From Microgenomates group bacterium RIFCSPHIGHO2_01_FULL_45_11 (lineage in GTDB: Bacteria > Patescibacteriota > Microgenomatia > UBA1400 > 2-01-FULL-45-11): 35,916 bases of DNA. The notes beneath the pieces were generated by a model that made no database searches, was not told the origin of the DNA, and saw only the letters and a list, made by a program, of their open reading frames with translations. The stretch lies in assembly GCA_001803465.1 (NCBI GenBank), contig MHDE01000007.1, positions 7,445 through 43,360 on the forward strand. The letters run 5' to 3'. A program made the position numbers and the translations under genes. Of the stretch, positions 1-8,409 are shown piece after piece (within the stretch, counting starts at the first letter, position 1; each line of letters opens with the position of its first letter).

Positions 1-237
1 CAAAATTCAAGCTGGTCGCTGTTTGCCACCATCGCCAGAGCCCTAGAGGTGTATCGAAATCCCCAAGCCTGGCGTCAAGTGGTCACCAACGCCATGACTG
101 CAGATTTTTCCTGGCAAGCGGTGGCTAGTGAGTATGAAAAACTTTTTAAGCGTGTAGTACGCTTACGAAAACAGCTGGTGACGGAGAATCCCCATCCTTC
201 CCGGTTGCCGGTATTGCCGCAAGATCAACGAGGGTGA
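1..237 (+). CDS. glgA: Glycogen/starch synthase, C-terminal end (partial, 5' truncated by window)
   Basis: Open in frame from base 1: QNSSWSLFATIARALEVYRNPQAWRQVVTNAMTADFSWQAVASEYEKLFKRV, typical of the GT5 C-terminus. Confidence 0.7.
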   Translation, partial: QNSSWSLFATIARALEVYRNPQAWRQVVTNAMTADFSWQAVASEYEKLFKRVVRLRKQLVTENPHPSRLPVLPQDQRG

Positions 238-599
238 AGCTTATTTTCGAGAAGAGGTAATTTTGCCGGCTTGGGCTGAGTGCGGCGATGTTCGATTTTT
301 TTTAAAGAATACATAACTCTGTCGTGAAGATTGATATTTTTGATCCGGGAAAATCTCAAAATGGCGACGAGAATGTCGCCTAACTCTTGTTCGTAGCTTT
401 CGTCCAATTGGGCGGCAATGTTGGTTTTTTTGCGGCCATGGCGGGCTAAATAGGCGCGGGCTAATTCTCCTAATTCTTCTACGAGAGAAAGGATGAGAAA
501 AGAGCCATACTCCCTGGTATAGCGGACGCCTTTGTCGATTTCGTCTAAGTAGCGAAAGTACTCGCCAAAGGGGGTTTTTTTGTAGGTAATTTTCTTCAT
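225..599 (-). CDS. MazG-like nucleotide pyrophosphohydrolase domain protein
   Basis: LVEELGELARAYLARHG...ESYEQELGDILVAILRFSRIKNINL resembles the MazG EExxE...ExxD pattern. Confidence 0.75.
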   Translation of the reverse strand: MKKITYKKTPFGEYFRYLDEIDKGVRYTREYGSFLILSLVEELGELARAYLARHGRKKTNIAAQLDESYEQELGDILVAILRFSRIKNINLHDRVMYSLKKIEHRRTQPKPAKLPLLENKLHPR

Positions 600-738
600 G
601 GTTAAGTGACCCTAGCCTTTCCGCATCCGAAACAGATTATAGCTGATTTGGTTAACCTTTTTAATACCTTCTGTCAGACGTAAAGCAACTTGGGTTACTT
701 ACATCCCATTAGTCCTTCAAACCAGTTATAATTTGTCC

Positions 739-1668
739 ATGCCGGGAATTGATAATAGAGAAGCCCTTAGGGTTTTTATTAGTCGATACAAACTAGACGA
801 GAATAGTCTCACGCCTATTACTCATGGCGCATGGGCGAACGCTTACACATACGAGAGGGGTGGACAGAAATATATTGTTCGTCTGAGCAATGCTAGAGAA
901 AATTTTGATCGAGACGCTCTCGCTCGCAACTACAATAGTCCGAGCCTGCCTATTCCTGAAATACTAGAGATAGGCGAGAGTAGCCAAGGATTCTATGCCA
1001 TTTCAAGGTTTGTTGAAGGGGATTTTTTTGAACACTTGGGTTCTAATCAGTTTCAGAGGGTTTTACCGGATGTCGTCAAAATGTTCAAAGCTTTGCGCGA
1101 CGTTGATCTGGGTGCGACAAAGGGGTATGGACATTGGGATGCTCAAGGGAAGGGTGAAGTTGAGAGCTGGAAACGTTTCTTATTGGGTGTGAATGAAGAT
1201 GGGCGGAATAGTCTAATTCACGGATGGAGAGACAACCTTAAGAAATCACCAATCGGTACAGGTGACTTTACTAGGCTTTACGAGAAATTGCAAACAAACG
1301 TACACGCTTGTCCTGAAGTAAGAAATCTTGTTCACTCAGACCTTCTTAACTTCAATTTTATCGTTAAAAACAATCGTCCAGCCGCAATAATAGATTGGGG
1401 ATCTTCTATTTATGGAGACTCATTGTATGAGATTGCCTGGTTTCTTTTTTACGAGCCGTGGTATCCTCAATTTAGAGAGGCGAACTTAACTCAAAGGATT
1501 CTGAAAGAATATCAATCCGACCCAACAACAAATAAAGCTAATTTAAATCTTAGACTTGCATGTTACCAACTCCACATTGGACTGGATTCAATTGCTTATA
1601 ATTCGTTTAAACAGAATTGGGAAAATGCTAAATCTACAGCAGATTATACCATGAAGATAGTCTTCTGA
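739..1668 (+). CDS. Aminoglycoside phosphotransferase-family kinase, hygromycin-B phosphotransferase (APH(4)/Hph)-like
   Basis: LVHSDLLNFNFIV and AAIIDWGSSIYGDSLYEIAWFLFYEPW kinase motifs; co-linear with Hph from memory. ATG at 739 preferred over TTG at 733. Confidence 0.8.
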   Translation: MPGIDNREALRVFISRYKLDENSLTPITHGAWANAYTYERGGQKYIVRLSNARENFDRDALARNYNSPSLPIPEILEIGESSQGFYAISRFVEGDFFEHLGSNQFQRVLPDVVKMFKALRDVDLGATKGYGHWDAQGKGEVESWKRFLLGVNEDGRNSLIHGWRDNLKKSPIGTGDFTRLYEKLQTNVHACPEVRNLVHSDLLNFNFIVKNNRPAAIIDWGSSIYGDSLYEIAWFLFYEPWYPQFREANLTQRILKEYQSDPTTNKANLNLRLACYQLHIGLDSIAYNSFKQNWENAKSTADYTMKIVF

Positions 1669-1682
1669 TATTACCAAACTTG

Positions 1683-1754
1683 TGAGCCGTGCTGGATTCG
1701 AACCAGCGACACCCTGCTTAAGAGGCAGGTGCTCTACCGCTGAGCTAACGGCCC
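1683..1754 (-). tRNA. tRNA-Lys (anticodon CTT)
   Basis: Reverse complement GGGCCGTTAGCTCAGCGGTAGAGCACCTGCCTCTTAAGCAGG...GGTTCGAATCC...ACGGCTCA; 7-bp acceptor (one G-U). Confidence 0.93.
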
Positions 1755-1775
1755 TAAAAAATTCTTCGAATTTTT

Positions 1776-1794
1776 CAGGGTAAACCCTGTTTTT
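1776..1794 (+). terminator. Rho-independent terminator
   Basis: CAGGG TAAA CCCTG followed by TTTTT, downstream of the APH-like gene. Confidence 0.6.
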
Positions 1795-1805
1795 CTCTTA
1801 AACTA

Positions 1806-2069
1806 TCACCTCTTAACTAACTTCCTCTGAACTAATTTTAACTTATATTCTCTCTTCCAACTCTTTATTGTACTTTCTCTTTTAGCCGCTTCCTGTTGCG
1901 AAGGATATCTTTCAGTGTAAATAATTTTTACCGGTAGTTTTCCCCGCACTGATTTAGCGCCATTAAGGTTATTATGTTGCCGTTCTCGTCGTTTCGGATT
2001 AGTGGTAATACCGGTGTAAAGCGAATTATCTTTACATTTAGCAACATATACAAACCACTGCTTGTTCAT
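1806..2069 (-). CDS. GIY-YIG domain protein (UPF0213/YhbQ-like)
   Basis: MNKQWFVYVAKCKDNSLYTGITTNPKRRERQHN; internal ATG preferred over the ORF-track start. Confidence 0.85.
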   Translation of the reverse strand: MNKQWFVYVAKCKDNSLYTGITTNPKRRERQHNNLNGAKSVRGKLPVKIIYTERYPSQQEAAKRESTIKSWKREYKLKLVQRKLVKR

Positions 2070-2150
2070 GTAAGTACTTGTTAATGGGTGTTTACACCTT
2101 AAATTTGTGTACAAGAATTGCGCGAAATCAATTAGCGCGCAAGTTTAAGG

Positions 2151-2223
2151 TGCGCCCAGAGGGAGTTGAACCCCCAACCTTCTGTTCCGAAGACAGACGC
2201 TCTATCCATTGAGCTATGGGCGC
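2151..2223 (-). tRNA. tRNA-Arg (anticodon TCG)
   Basis: Reverse complement GCGCCCATAGCTCAATGGATAGAGCGTCTGTCTTCGGAACAGA...GGTTCAACTCC...TGGGCGCA. Confidence 0.93.
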
Positions 2224-2347
2224 CTGAGTAAATTGTAGCACAAGAGAGTAATATTCTTCGATTTACGAACTACACTTTCAGAAGAAGAACTATCCTATCC
2301 ACCCGACGGGTGGCTGTCTGGTGACTGCAAAAACTTTCAACGATAGC

Positions 2348-3622
2348 CTACAGATGAGCAGATGAGATAGTGCTTGATAATAAGTGAGTAAAATTGTCTA
2401 CTCCCATCTTGTAAACAACATCGAGTGGAACAGTAAGATTAATCCTATTAGCGTATTGTCCAACTTTTATGATTTTAATATTGTTTGATTCTAATTCAGC
2501 AGCAGAACCTTCATTAATTAGTAAGTAATTGTTATAATATGGTTTAAATTCAAATATTTCTTCTTTAGCTTCATCCTGACCATAAACCCAATGATCGACA
2601 GAAACTCCAAAAATTGAGGAGTAGTGCATTACGGCTTTTTGCTCAACCAAATGAACGGGATTAGTTATCCTTGATTGGTCACAACAAACACTATCCAAAT
2701 AATATTGTGGCTTGTGTAGAAAAGCTTCGATATTTAACTGTTTAAGATTATTTCCTAGATAGCTCAATGTCTCGTTCGCAACGATTTCGGCTACCACACT
2801 GTGACAGTAAGAGCTATTTTCTAGGGAAATACTTTTACAAATTTTTAACTTCAAATCTTCTAACTGACTCGTGTTTAATTTTTCGATATCGAGTGCGCTT
2901 CTTTTATACTCACCCATTATGTATGTTGCCACACAAATATCTTTTTTATCTGCATTTTGGCATTTACTTACATCTTTGGAAGTAACAGCTTTCTTAGCAA
3001 TTTGTATCGTGTTATCCCAATCGGAAAGATGCAGATGTATACCCTGCGTTGAGTAGTCGTAGTAGAAGATTCCTAATAAAATTAATATAACGGTTAAATT
3101 CAGAAAAAGGATTACTTTTCTTAATTTAACAAGTACTCCAGGGAGGGTGATAAGGTCAGTCGGTAGTCGGTTAAAGGAATATTTAAGCAATAGAATACGA
3201 ATTCCACCTAAGATAGAAGCGAGAATAGCAACGATGAGGGCGATGACTGGAAGTAATGGAAGCATCAAATAAGTGTCACCTTGGCCTAAGACTTCGGGTA
3301 CTAAAAAGAAGTAGATTAGTGTTGCAAAAAAATACATCACCCCTAAACGAAGTGGATATTTAACTCCCAATCTTTCAGTAGAAGTTTGAGTCTGAAGCTT
3401 TTTTTCCAAATAAAATTCAGAAATAAAAAATGGAAAGATTATTAAGAAATATTTCCAAAAAGTTCCAACTAAGACGTCTTTACCTTCTAGGGTTCTTCGT
3501 AAAAGGTTTAATAGGTAATAATAATCATATGGAAACTTTTTAATGAATGAAATTGTGACGATGACTAAAATAAATGAGCCAAATACAAGATAGGCTAAGA
3601 AAGTTCTTTTCTTTAAACTCAT
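2348..3622 (-). CDS. Multi-pass membrane protein of unknown function
   Basis: Long ORF with several hydrophobic segments in the N-terminal half and a soluble C-terminal half. Confidence 0.75.
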   Translation of the reverse strand: MSLKKRTFLAYLVFGSFILVIVTISFIKKFPYDYYYLLNLLRRTLEGKDVLVGTFWKYFLIIFPFFISEFYLEKKLQTQTSTERLGVKYPLRLGVMYFFATLIYFFLVPEVLGQGDTYLMLPLLPVIALIVAILASILGGIRILLLKYSFNRLPTDLITLPGVLVKLRKVILFLNLTVILILLGIFYYDYSTQGIHLHLSDWDNTIQIAKKAVTSKDVSKCQNADKKDICVATYIMGEYKRSALDIEKLNTSQLEDLKLKICKSISLENSSYCHSVVAEIVANETLSYLGNNLKQLNIEAFLHKPQYYLDSVCCDQSRITNPVHLVEQKAVMHYSSIFGVSVDHWVYGQDEAKEEIFEFKPYYNNYLLINEGSAAELESNNIKIIKVGQYANRINLTVPLDVVYKMGVDNFTHLLSSTISSAHL

Positions 3623-3690
3623 ACGATATAATCATATACTAAATTATAAAAGCGGGTATTCAACCCCCGGGGTTAAATGGCCGAAATGCT

Positions 3691-4083
3691 ATGAATTACA
3701 AAGGCATCATAATAGCAGAAAGCCTAGAAGATTCATCTTTATTAAAAGAAGTTAGAATTCTCGACACAAAAGTCGAGCCGATTACCCCTGAACATAAAAC
3801 CCCTTGGTTGAAACAATGGACTCTTAATACAGTTGAAATACCAGAAGATATTGCTCAAATAATTGCCGAAAAGATAAGTCAGTCATTCGATAGAAAACAC
3901 CCCGACTGGTATGCAGATTATAAAAATGACAAATATCACTTCATTATCTTTTCCGGAAAGATATTTAAGGTGGATTTAGCAAATCCTGTACTGTATAAAG
4001 ACGCAAAAGCGTATGGTATTTCTATTGGAATACCAGAATATCAGGTTGACTTTGTACCAGAGGATAAAACGTGGGAACGATAA
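3691..4083 (+). CDS. Hypothetical protein
   Basis: 130-aa ORF without internal overlap, plausible composition. Confidence 0.7.
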   Translation: MNYKGIIIAESLEDSSLLKEVRILDTKVEPITPEHKTPWLKQWTLNTVEIPEDIAQIIAEKISQSFDRKHPDWYADYKNDKYHFIIFSGKIFKVDLANPVLYKDAKAYGISIGIPEYQVDFVPEDKTWER

Positions 4084-4233
4084 TGTTTGCCAAGTAAGAT
4101 CCACTGTTCACCCGACGGGTGGCTGTCCACTGTCCTGAGTGTTTGTCTAGTGATTGAACGCTAATATGTCATTCTCCTTTAGATGATAACCCACTCTTTA
4201 TAGCGGGAAGGGTGGCATTAATAAGAAAAAATC

Positions 4234-4261
4234 TTGACTTGAAAGCCACTTATGTTAAATT
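4234..4261 (+). promoter_or_regulatory. Sigma70-type promoter candidate
   Basis: TTGACT - 16 nt - TAAATT upstream of the ORF at 4308. Confidence 0.4.
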
Positions 4262-4307
4262 TATATTGATTATATTGTTTATTTTCGGGAAATTGGTTTA
4301 AAAACGT

Positions 4308-4535
4308 ATGCCTACATATATAGAAGCTGAGGTTGAACTGCTTGAATTTATACACCAGCGTGGTAGCGTATCTTTCCAAGAAATATTTGAGTTACAATCT
4401 CGACAGAAATTGTTATTTGGACTTAATATTGGTTTAGCTGATATACTTTGGAGACATCGAAGCCGTGGTGAGATTGATTATGATATTAAGGAAGGAGTAG
4501 TAAATAGCCGGATACAGCAACAACCAACTCTATAA
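4308..4535 (+). CDS. Hypothetical small protein
   Basis: 75-aa ORF with a promoter-like sequence upstream. Confidence 0.5.
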   Translation: MPTYIEAEVELLEFIHQRGSVSFQEIFELQSRQKLLFGLNIGLADILWRHRSRGEIDYDIKEGVVNSRIQQQPTL

Positions 4536-4629
4536 TTCAGTTATTTCCTTAATGAAAACCCAAGAAGACAGGTACTTTTGAAATGAACACAGTGTCTGCA
4601 TAATTAGGCATTTAAAATTTAAGGGGTGA

Positions 4630-5403
4630 TTATTTTGAAGTTGTTATCTTCTGTATAACTTCACTCAAAGTTTCTGTCTCTTTTTCTTCTAAATATTCCA
4701 CTATCGACTCTGGTAAGGCTAAACTTTGTAAAGATGATAACACCCTTAAATCAGAAGCGGCTTCCTGCTCGAGTTTGGGAAGATAACTTAACGAGTCTTG
4801 GCCAATTAATAGCGAGGCAATGTCAAATCTATCTCTTTGATGGGGCTCTAAGCCTCTGGAAAGACGCTGGTAGGTACGAACCAATTTTCCCATAATTAAC
4901 TCAAAGGGCGCAATCATAGCCAGAGGATGTGAACAAAGGTGCTGTCCATTTTCTATGGGCGCTTTATAGACCGCGTCGGGCGCGATGTCGCAGTTATTAA
5001 TGTCTAGACGGATGGTGATTGCCTCATTCAGCCGGCGGGTGCCAACATAACAACCCCAATTAACCATGAAACCTAACCCAAGGTCTTCGACCATTCTGGC
5101 AGCAGTCAAGGAGTCAACGAGGAAATCCAACTCGGGGCTAGCGCTTCGATTTCCAACTAGCCTCTGACATTGCCAGCGCACTGCCCAGCCACCGCTGAGA
5201 ATGGCCCAGCCGCCTTTGGCAGCAGCGAGGGATTGAATTTCTATGACCGCAGGGATTATCGTTTCCGACCTTATGGTTTTCGGCGATGCAAATACCTGTT
5301 CAAAATCTGCCGATGATGCATGGGGGATTCTAAACCGATATTGATGCATGAAGGCTACTTCTGATCCGACTTTCCTGGACGTTTCAAGAAAAGCAAAAGA
5401 CAT
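4630..5403 (-). CDS. Nucleotidyltransferase-fold protein (aminoglycoside nucleotidyltransferase / AbiEii-like)
   Basis: GGWAVRW...PELDFLVD resembles the NTase GG...DxD-type pattern. Confidence 0.5.
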   Translation of the reverse strand: MSFAFLETSRKVGSEVAFMHQYRFRIPHASSADFEQVFASPKTIRSETIIPAVIEIQSLAAAKGGWAILSGGWAVRWQCQRLVGNRSASPELDFLVDSLTAARMVEDLGLGFMVNWGCYVGTRRLNEAITIRLDINNCDIAPDAVYKAPIENGQHLCSHPLAMIAPFELIMGKLVRTYQRLSRGLEPHQRDRFDIASLLIGQDSLSYLPKLEQEAASDLRVLSSLQSLALPESIVEYLEEKETETLSEVIQKITTSK

Positions 5404-5404
5404 A

Positions 5405-6361
5405 TTAATCGAGATTTTTGATAACCTGATTGAGGGCGTTTAATTGTGGGGAAGGGGAGTTGTCGCTATTGAGAAGGGAGAATTCTTTGAAGGGGCCGGG
5501 GTTACCCTGAAGGACAAAGACAGTGACGGCTTTGACCTGGGGGTGGTTCCAGATTTTGGTAACTGCGGTTTGGTAGTAACTTTTCAGACGGGGAGTAATG
5601 GATTTAGTAGCCCGCCAGCCGGTTTCGGTAATGTAAACAGGTAAATCGCCTTTGCCGTAGCGGCGAAGAAAGTTTAATTCTGACTCGAAACCACGAAGAC
5701 TATTTTTGCCGGTGCGGTAGGGTGGGGCGGTAAAATCGGGATTGGGGTAGGAATGGGACGTCCAGCCGTCAAAAGACTCCAGAAAATCCGGTTCGGCGTT
5801 AAGCATTTGTTCCAAAAAAACAAAACTGTCCCGGGTATCAGGGCCATTGGGAGCGGCGGCATCCAGACCAGCAGGCAAGATAACGTAAGGGTAGGGTTCG
5901 GTTTTGAGCCAGGAAGCTACAAATAAGGCTGTTTTAGCATAATCGTCAGGATTTATCTCTCCTCCCCATTCGTTGGCGTGATTGGGTTCGTTAAAGACAA
6001 TAATGTAGCGAGGGCCAGGCCAATTGAGGCGCCGGAAAAAGTTAGCGGCGTCAACGATTTGGCGTTTAGTCGGCCGCGGCCAGATGTGATTATCGGATTG
6101 AGTAACTAAACGGACTAAAGGTGTAATGCGGTTTTCTTGGGCTAACCTAAAAAATTCATTCCAAACCGCCTCGCGCCGGTCGTTTAAGGCAAAAGGAACA
6201 GTAACAAAAAATTCTTCAGAGTTATTTCGATTGGCTGCAGCCAATTTGATTTCTTCCGGATGAAGGAGGTGGAAACCAAAGCCCATGGCTACGGTTGGAG
6301 CAGCGGCGCTAAAAACTAAAACAAGCACAAAGAAAATAGTTAGGAGTGATTTCGTGAGCAT
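5405..6361 (-). CDS. Secreted glycoside-hydrolase-like (clan GH-A TIM barrel) protein
   Basis: N-terminal signal peptide; YIIVFNEPNHANEW and VYITETGWR resemble acid/base and nucleophile Glu motifs of clan GH-A. Confidence 0.7.
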   Translation of the reverse strand: MLTKSLLTIFFVLVLVFSAAAPTVAMGFGFHLLHPEEIKLAAANRNNSEEFFVTVPFALNDRREAVWNEFFRLAQENRITPLVRLVTQSDNHIWPRPTKRQIVDAANFFRRLNWPGPRYIIVFNEPNHANEWGGEINPDDYAKTALFVASWLKTEPYPYVILPAGLDAAAPNGPDTRDSFVFLEQMLNAEPDFLESFDGWTSHSYPNPDFTAPPYRTGKNSLRGFESELNFLRRYGKGDLPVYITETGWRATKSITPRLKSYYQTAVTKIWNHPQVKAVTVFVLQGNPGPFKEFSLLNSDNSPSPQLNALNQVIKNLD

Positions 6362-6477
6362 TCTTATATTATAGCCTGTGAGTCTTGGTAACCTTGCAAA
6401 CTGGATACGAATATGACATCCTGTACTTCATGAAAGGATAAGAAGCTAAACTTTTAAGTTTTGAAGGTAAAGGGATC

Positions 6478-7092
6478 ATGAAACAAATCCTCATCGTTAG
6501 TGGTTGGTTGGTAGGGATGTCTTTAACCCTGTTTGTCTCCATTTTAAGTCTAAATACCCTGACGCGAACCCAGGAGTTACCCGCCTTAATCTTGTCGCAA
6601 CTGACCACTGGCACAGATACCAATAAGTTATTAACCGTGTCTAATTTTAGCGGCGCAGTCAAAGGCATTAGCACCGCGGTGCAAACAGGGGACGCCAGAC
6701 CGATTCTTATTGCCCAGTTCTTAGAAGAAAATAACTCGCCTCTAAGCCCTTACGACTATTGGGGAGACTACCTTGTCTATGTGGCGGATAAATATAACCT
6801 TGATTACCGGTTGTTGCCGGCGATAGCCATGCAAGAAAGCACGCTATGTAAGTTCATTCCGCCCGATAGTCATAACTGTTTGGGGCTCGGGGTGCACTCG
6901 CAAGGTACTTGGGAATTTCCTTCTTATGAAGCTAATTTCGATAAAGCCGCAGAGATTTTACGGACAAACTATTTGGATGAGGGGCTAATCACTCCGGAAG
7001 AAATTCAAGATAAATATACGCCTTTGAGCCAAGGTTCGTGGCAGAAAGCGGTTAGCAAATTCATGTATCAACTGGAAACCGCCGAGTTTTAA
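6478..7092 (+). CDS. Membrane-anchored lysozyme/glucosaminidase-like protein
   Basis: N-terminal TM segment; LLPAIAMQESTLCK...HNCLGLGVHS...SYEANFDKAAEIL lysozyme-like core. Confidence 0.65.
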   Translation: MKQILIVSGWLVGMSLTLFVSILSLNTLTRTQELPALILSQLTTGTDTNKLLTVSNFSGAVKGISTAVQTGDARPILIAQFLEENNSPLSPYDYWGDYLVYVADKYNLDYRLLPAIAMQESTLCKFIPPDSHNCLGLGVHSQGTWEFPSYEANFDKAAEILRTNYLDEGLITPEEIQDKYTPLSQGSWQKAVSKFMYQLETAEF

Positions 7093-7165
7093 AGAGGAGT
7101 TTGAATCTTATATAATAACGATGATTGAACACTTATAGCCTTCAATTGGGTAGAATACCTTCTAC

Positions 7166-7194
7166 TTGACAGGCTCATAGTGTTGTGATAAATT
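7166..7194 (+). promoter_or_regulatory. Sigma70-type promoter of candidate ncRNA
   Basis: TTGACA - 17 nt - TAAATT. Confidence 0.7.
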
Positions 7195-7199
7195 ATGGC

Positions 7200-7376
7200 T
7201 AGATCCGAAGGTTTTCCCTCACCGGGATTACGTTCGGATTTTTCGTATAGACCCTGATTTTTTAAGTTAATGTTAAAAAATCAGGAGGTATATACGAACC
7301 CGCAGTATTTCCGATTTGCAAAACGGCTGAACAAGCCGTCTGTGCAAAATCGAGAAAAGCGGGCGGGTTATTTTTA
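7200..7376 (+). ncRNA. Candidate structured non-coding RNA, family not recognised
   Basis: Three consecutive stem-loops: ATCCGAA/TTCGGAT; TCGTATA/TATACGA enclosing a 13-bp CCTGATTTTTTAA/TTAAAAAATCAGG; AACCCGC/GCGGGTT plus ATTTTT terminator enclosing ACGGCT-GAACA-AGCCGT. Confidence 0.65.
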
Positions 7377-7670
7377 AGAACTATGGTAAATAGTGAGTAA
7401 TTGGTCTATCAAGCATAAAAAGACTTAAGAGTAACAATTTTCCCTCAACTAAGTTATACTAATTCTGCGCCAGAGTGCTGAGTCCATTCGACGGGCCAGA
7501 ATCGAAAGCCCTGCCTCGTACCTTTTGTCGGAGTGGCTAAATCCTTCGGCCCTTCGACTACGCCACGTCTGACGTGGCTTCGCTCAGGGTAAACAGGTTC
7601 AGGACAAGTCGGTGGACCCACCATCGTATGCCGTAGTGGTGGGATTGATAGATAGCCCCGTAACAATTTT

Positions 7671-7752
7671 GGGCTGGTGGCGAAACTGGTAGACGCGTAC
7701 GGCTTAGGACCGTATGGGGCAACCCTTGGAGGTTCGAGTCCTCTCCAGCCCA
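7671..7752 (+). tRNA. tRNA-Leu (anticodon TAG)
   Basis: GGGCTGGTGGCGAAACTGGTAGACGCGTACGGCTTAGGACCGTA...GGTTCGAGTCC...CCAGCCCA; class II variable arm. Confidence 0.93.
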
Positions 7753-7764
7753 CTAAAATTTGTA

Positions 7765-7807
7765 CGGGGTACCGAAAGGTATAGAGGTTCAACTCCTCTG
7801 CCGCACA
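7765..7807 (+). pseudogene. 3' half of a second class-II tRNA (Leu-like remnant or interrupted tRNA)
   Basis: CGGGG + variable arm TACC-GAAA-GGTA + T-arm AGAGG-TTCAACT-CCTCT + GCCGCAC-A; no continuous 5' half adjacent. Confidence 0.65.
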
Positions 7808-7837
7808 CTTTAAATTTGAAATTCTAAAGGGTAAACG

Positions 7838-8200
7838 ATGACAACAATAACTTTGAATCACTGGTTGAAACGGTTGGTGTTTATAGCGCTAATTTTATCT
7901 GGCCTCTACAGCCTATCTGAATCTGTCTGGCATTTTTTTGGTATTTATCCAAAATTACGGATCTTGGTGACGTTTGACGATTATATCCAACTGTTGCGCC
8001 AAGCCTTTCTCCTATCTTTAGCCGGATTGGCGGAATCAACTTATGGCCTGATAATGCTCCTTCGCCCAACCGCCACAGTTAAACGTAGTCAAGTTGCTAT
8101 CGGTCTATTGATTCTTTTGACGATAATCTATCTTAAAAGCCTGTGGCAACTGCCGCGGAGCTCATGGTTACCAGTGATGTTACGAAGGGCAGGGTTTTAA
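7838..8200 (+). CDS. Small membrane protein of unknown function
   Basis: 120-aa ORF with several hydrophobic segments. Confidence 0.65.
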   Translation: MTTITLNHWLKRLVFIALILSGLYSLSESVWHFFGIYPKLRILVTFDDYIQLLRQAFLLSLAGLAESTYGLIMLLRPTATVKRSQVAIGLLILLTIIYLKSLWQLPRSSWLPVMLRRAGF

Positions 8201-8347
8201 ATGAAGCGAGTCGTGCCAACCAGCCACCGCTTACCTGACTGGTTTAAACGGGAGATAAAACACCGTAAACGTCAAATCGGGGAGAGTAAAGAACGATTTA
8301 AAATGCCGAAAATGGTGCGAATGAACGCGCCGCAAAAGCGGCCTTAG
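8201..8347 (+). CDS. Small highly basic protein (48 aa) of unknown function
   Basis: ATG immediately follows the previous stop: MKRVVPTSHRLPDWFKREIKHRKRQIGESKERFKMPKMVRMNAPQKRP; below the ORF-track cutoff. Confidence 0.5.
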   Translation: MKRVVPTSHRLPDWFKREIKHRKRQIGESKERFKMPKMVRMNAPQKRP

Positions 8348-8370
8348 CATGGCGATATTCCAAACAGTAA

Positions 8371-8387
8371 CCTGGTTGACAACCAGG
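8371..8387 (+). promoter_or_regulatory. Perfect hairpin upstream of the trigger-factor-like gene
   Basis: CCTGGTT-GAC-AACCAGG. Confidence 0.4.
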
Positions 8388-8409
8388 ATAGAATTGGGAA
8401 GAGGAGTTT

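Noticed and set aside
6369-6674. 101-aa minus-strand ORF
   Set aside because: Overlaps the lysozyme-like gene and intergenic promoter DNA; no recognisable features
7200-7376. Known housekeeping RNA (SRP, tmRNA, RNase P)
   Set aside because: No SRP GGAA-loop consensus, no tRNA-like ends of tmRNA, and too short and without conserved cores for RNase P; a covariance-model search is still needed
7166-7376. cis-riboswitch for a downstream protein gene
   Set aside because: The nearest downstream gene is a tRNA ~300 bp away and the element ends in its own terminator, so a trans-acting RNA is more likely
7454-7861. 135-aa minus-strand ORF
   Set aside because: It runs antisense across tRNA-Leu, the second tRNA half and repeat [23 protein letters not shown] is a typical antisense-tRNA translation
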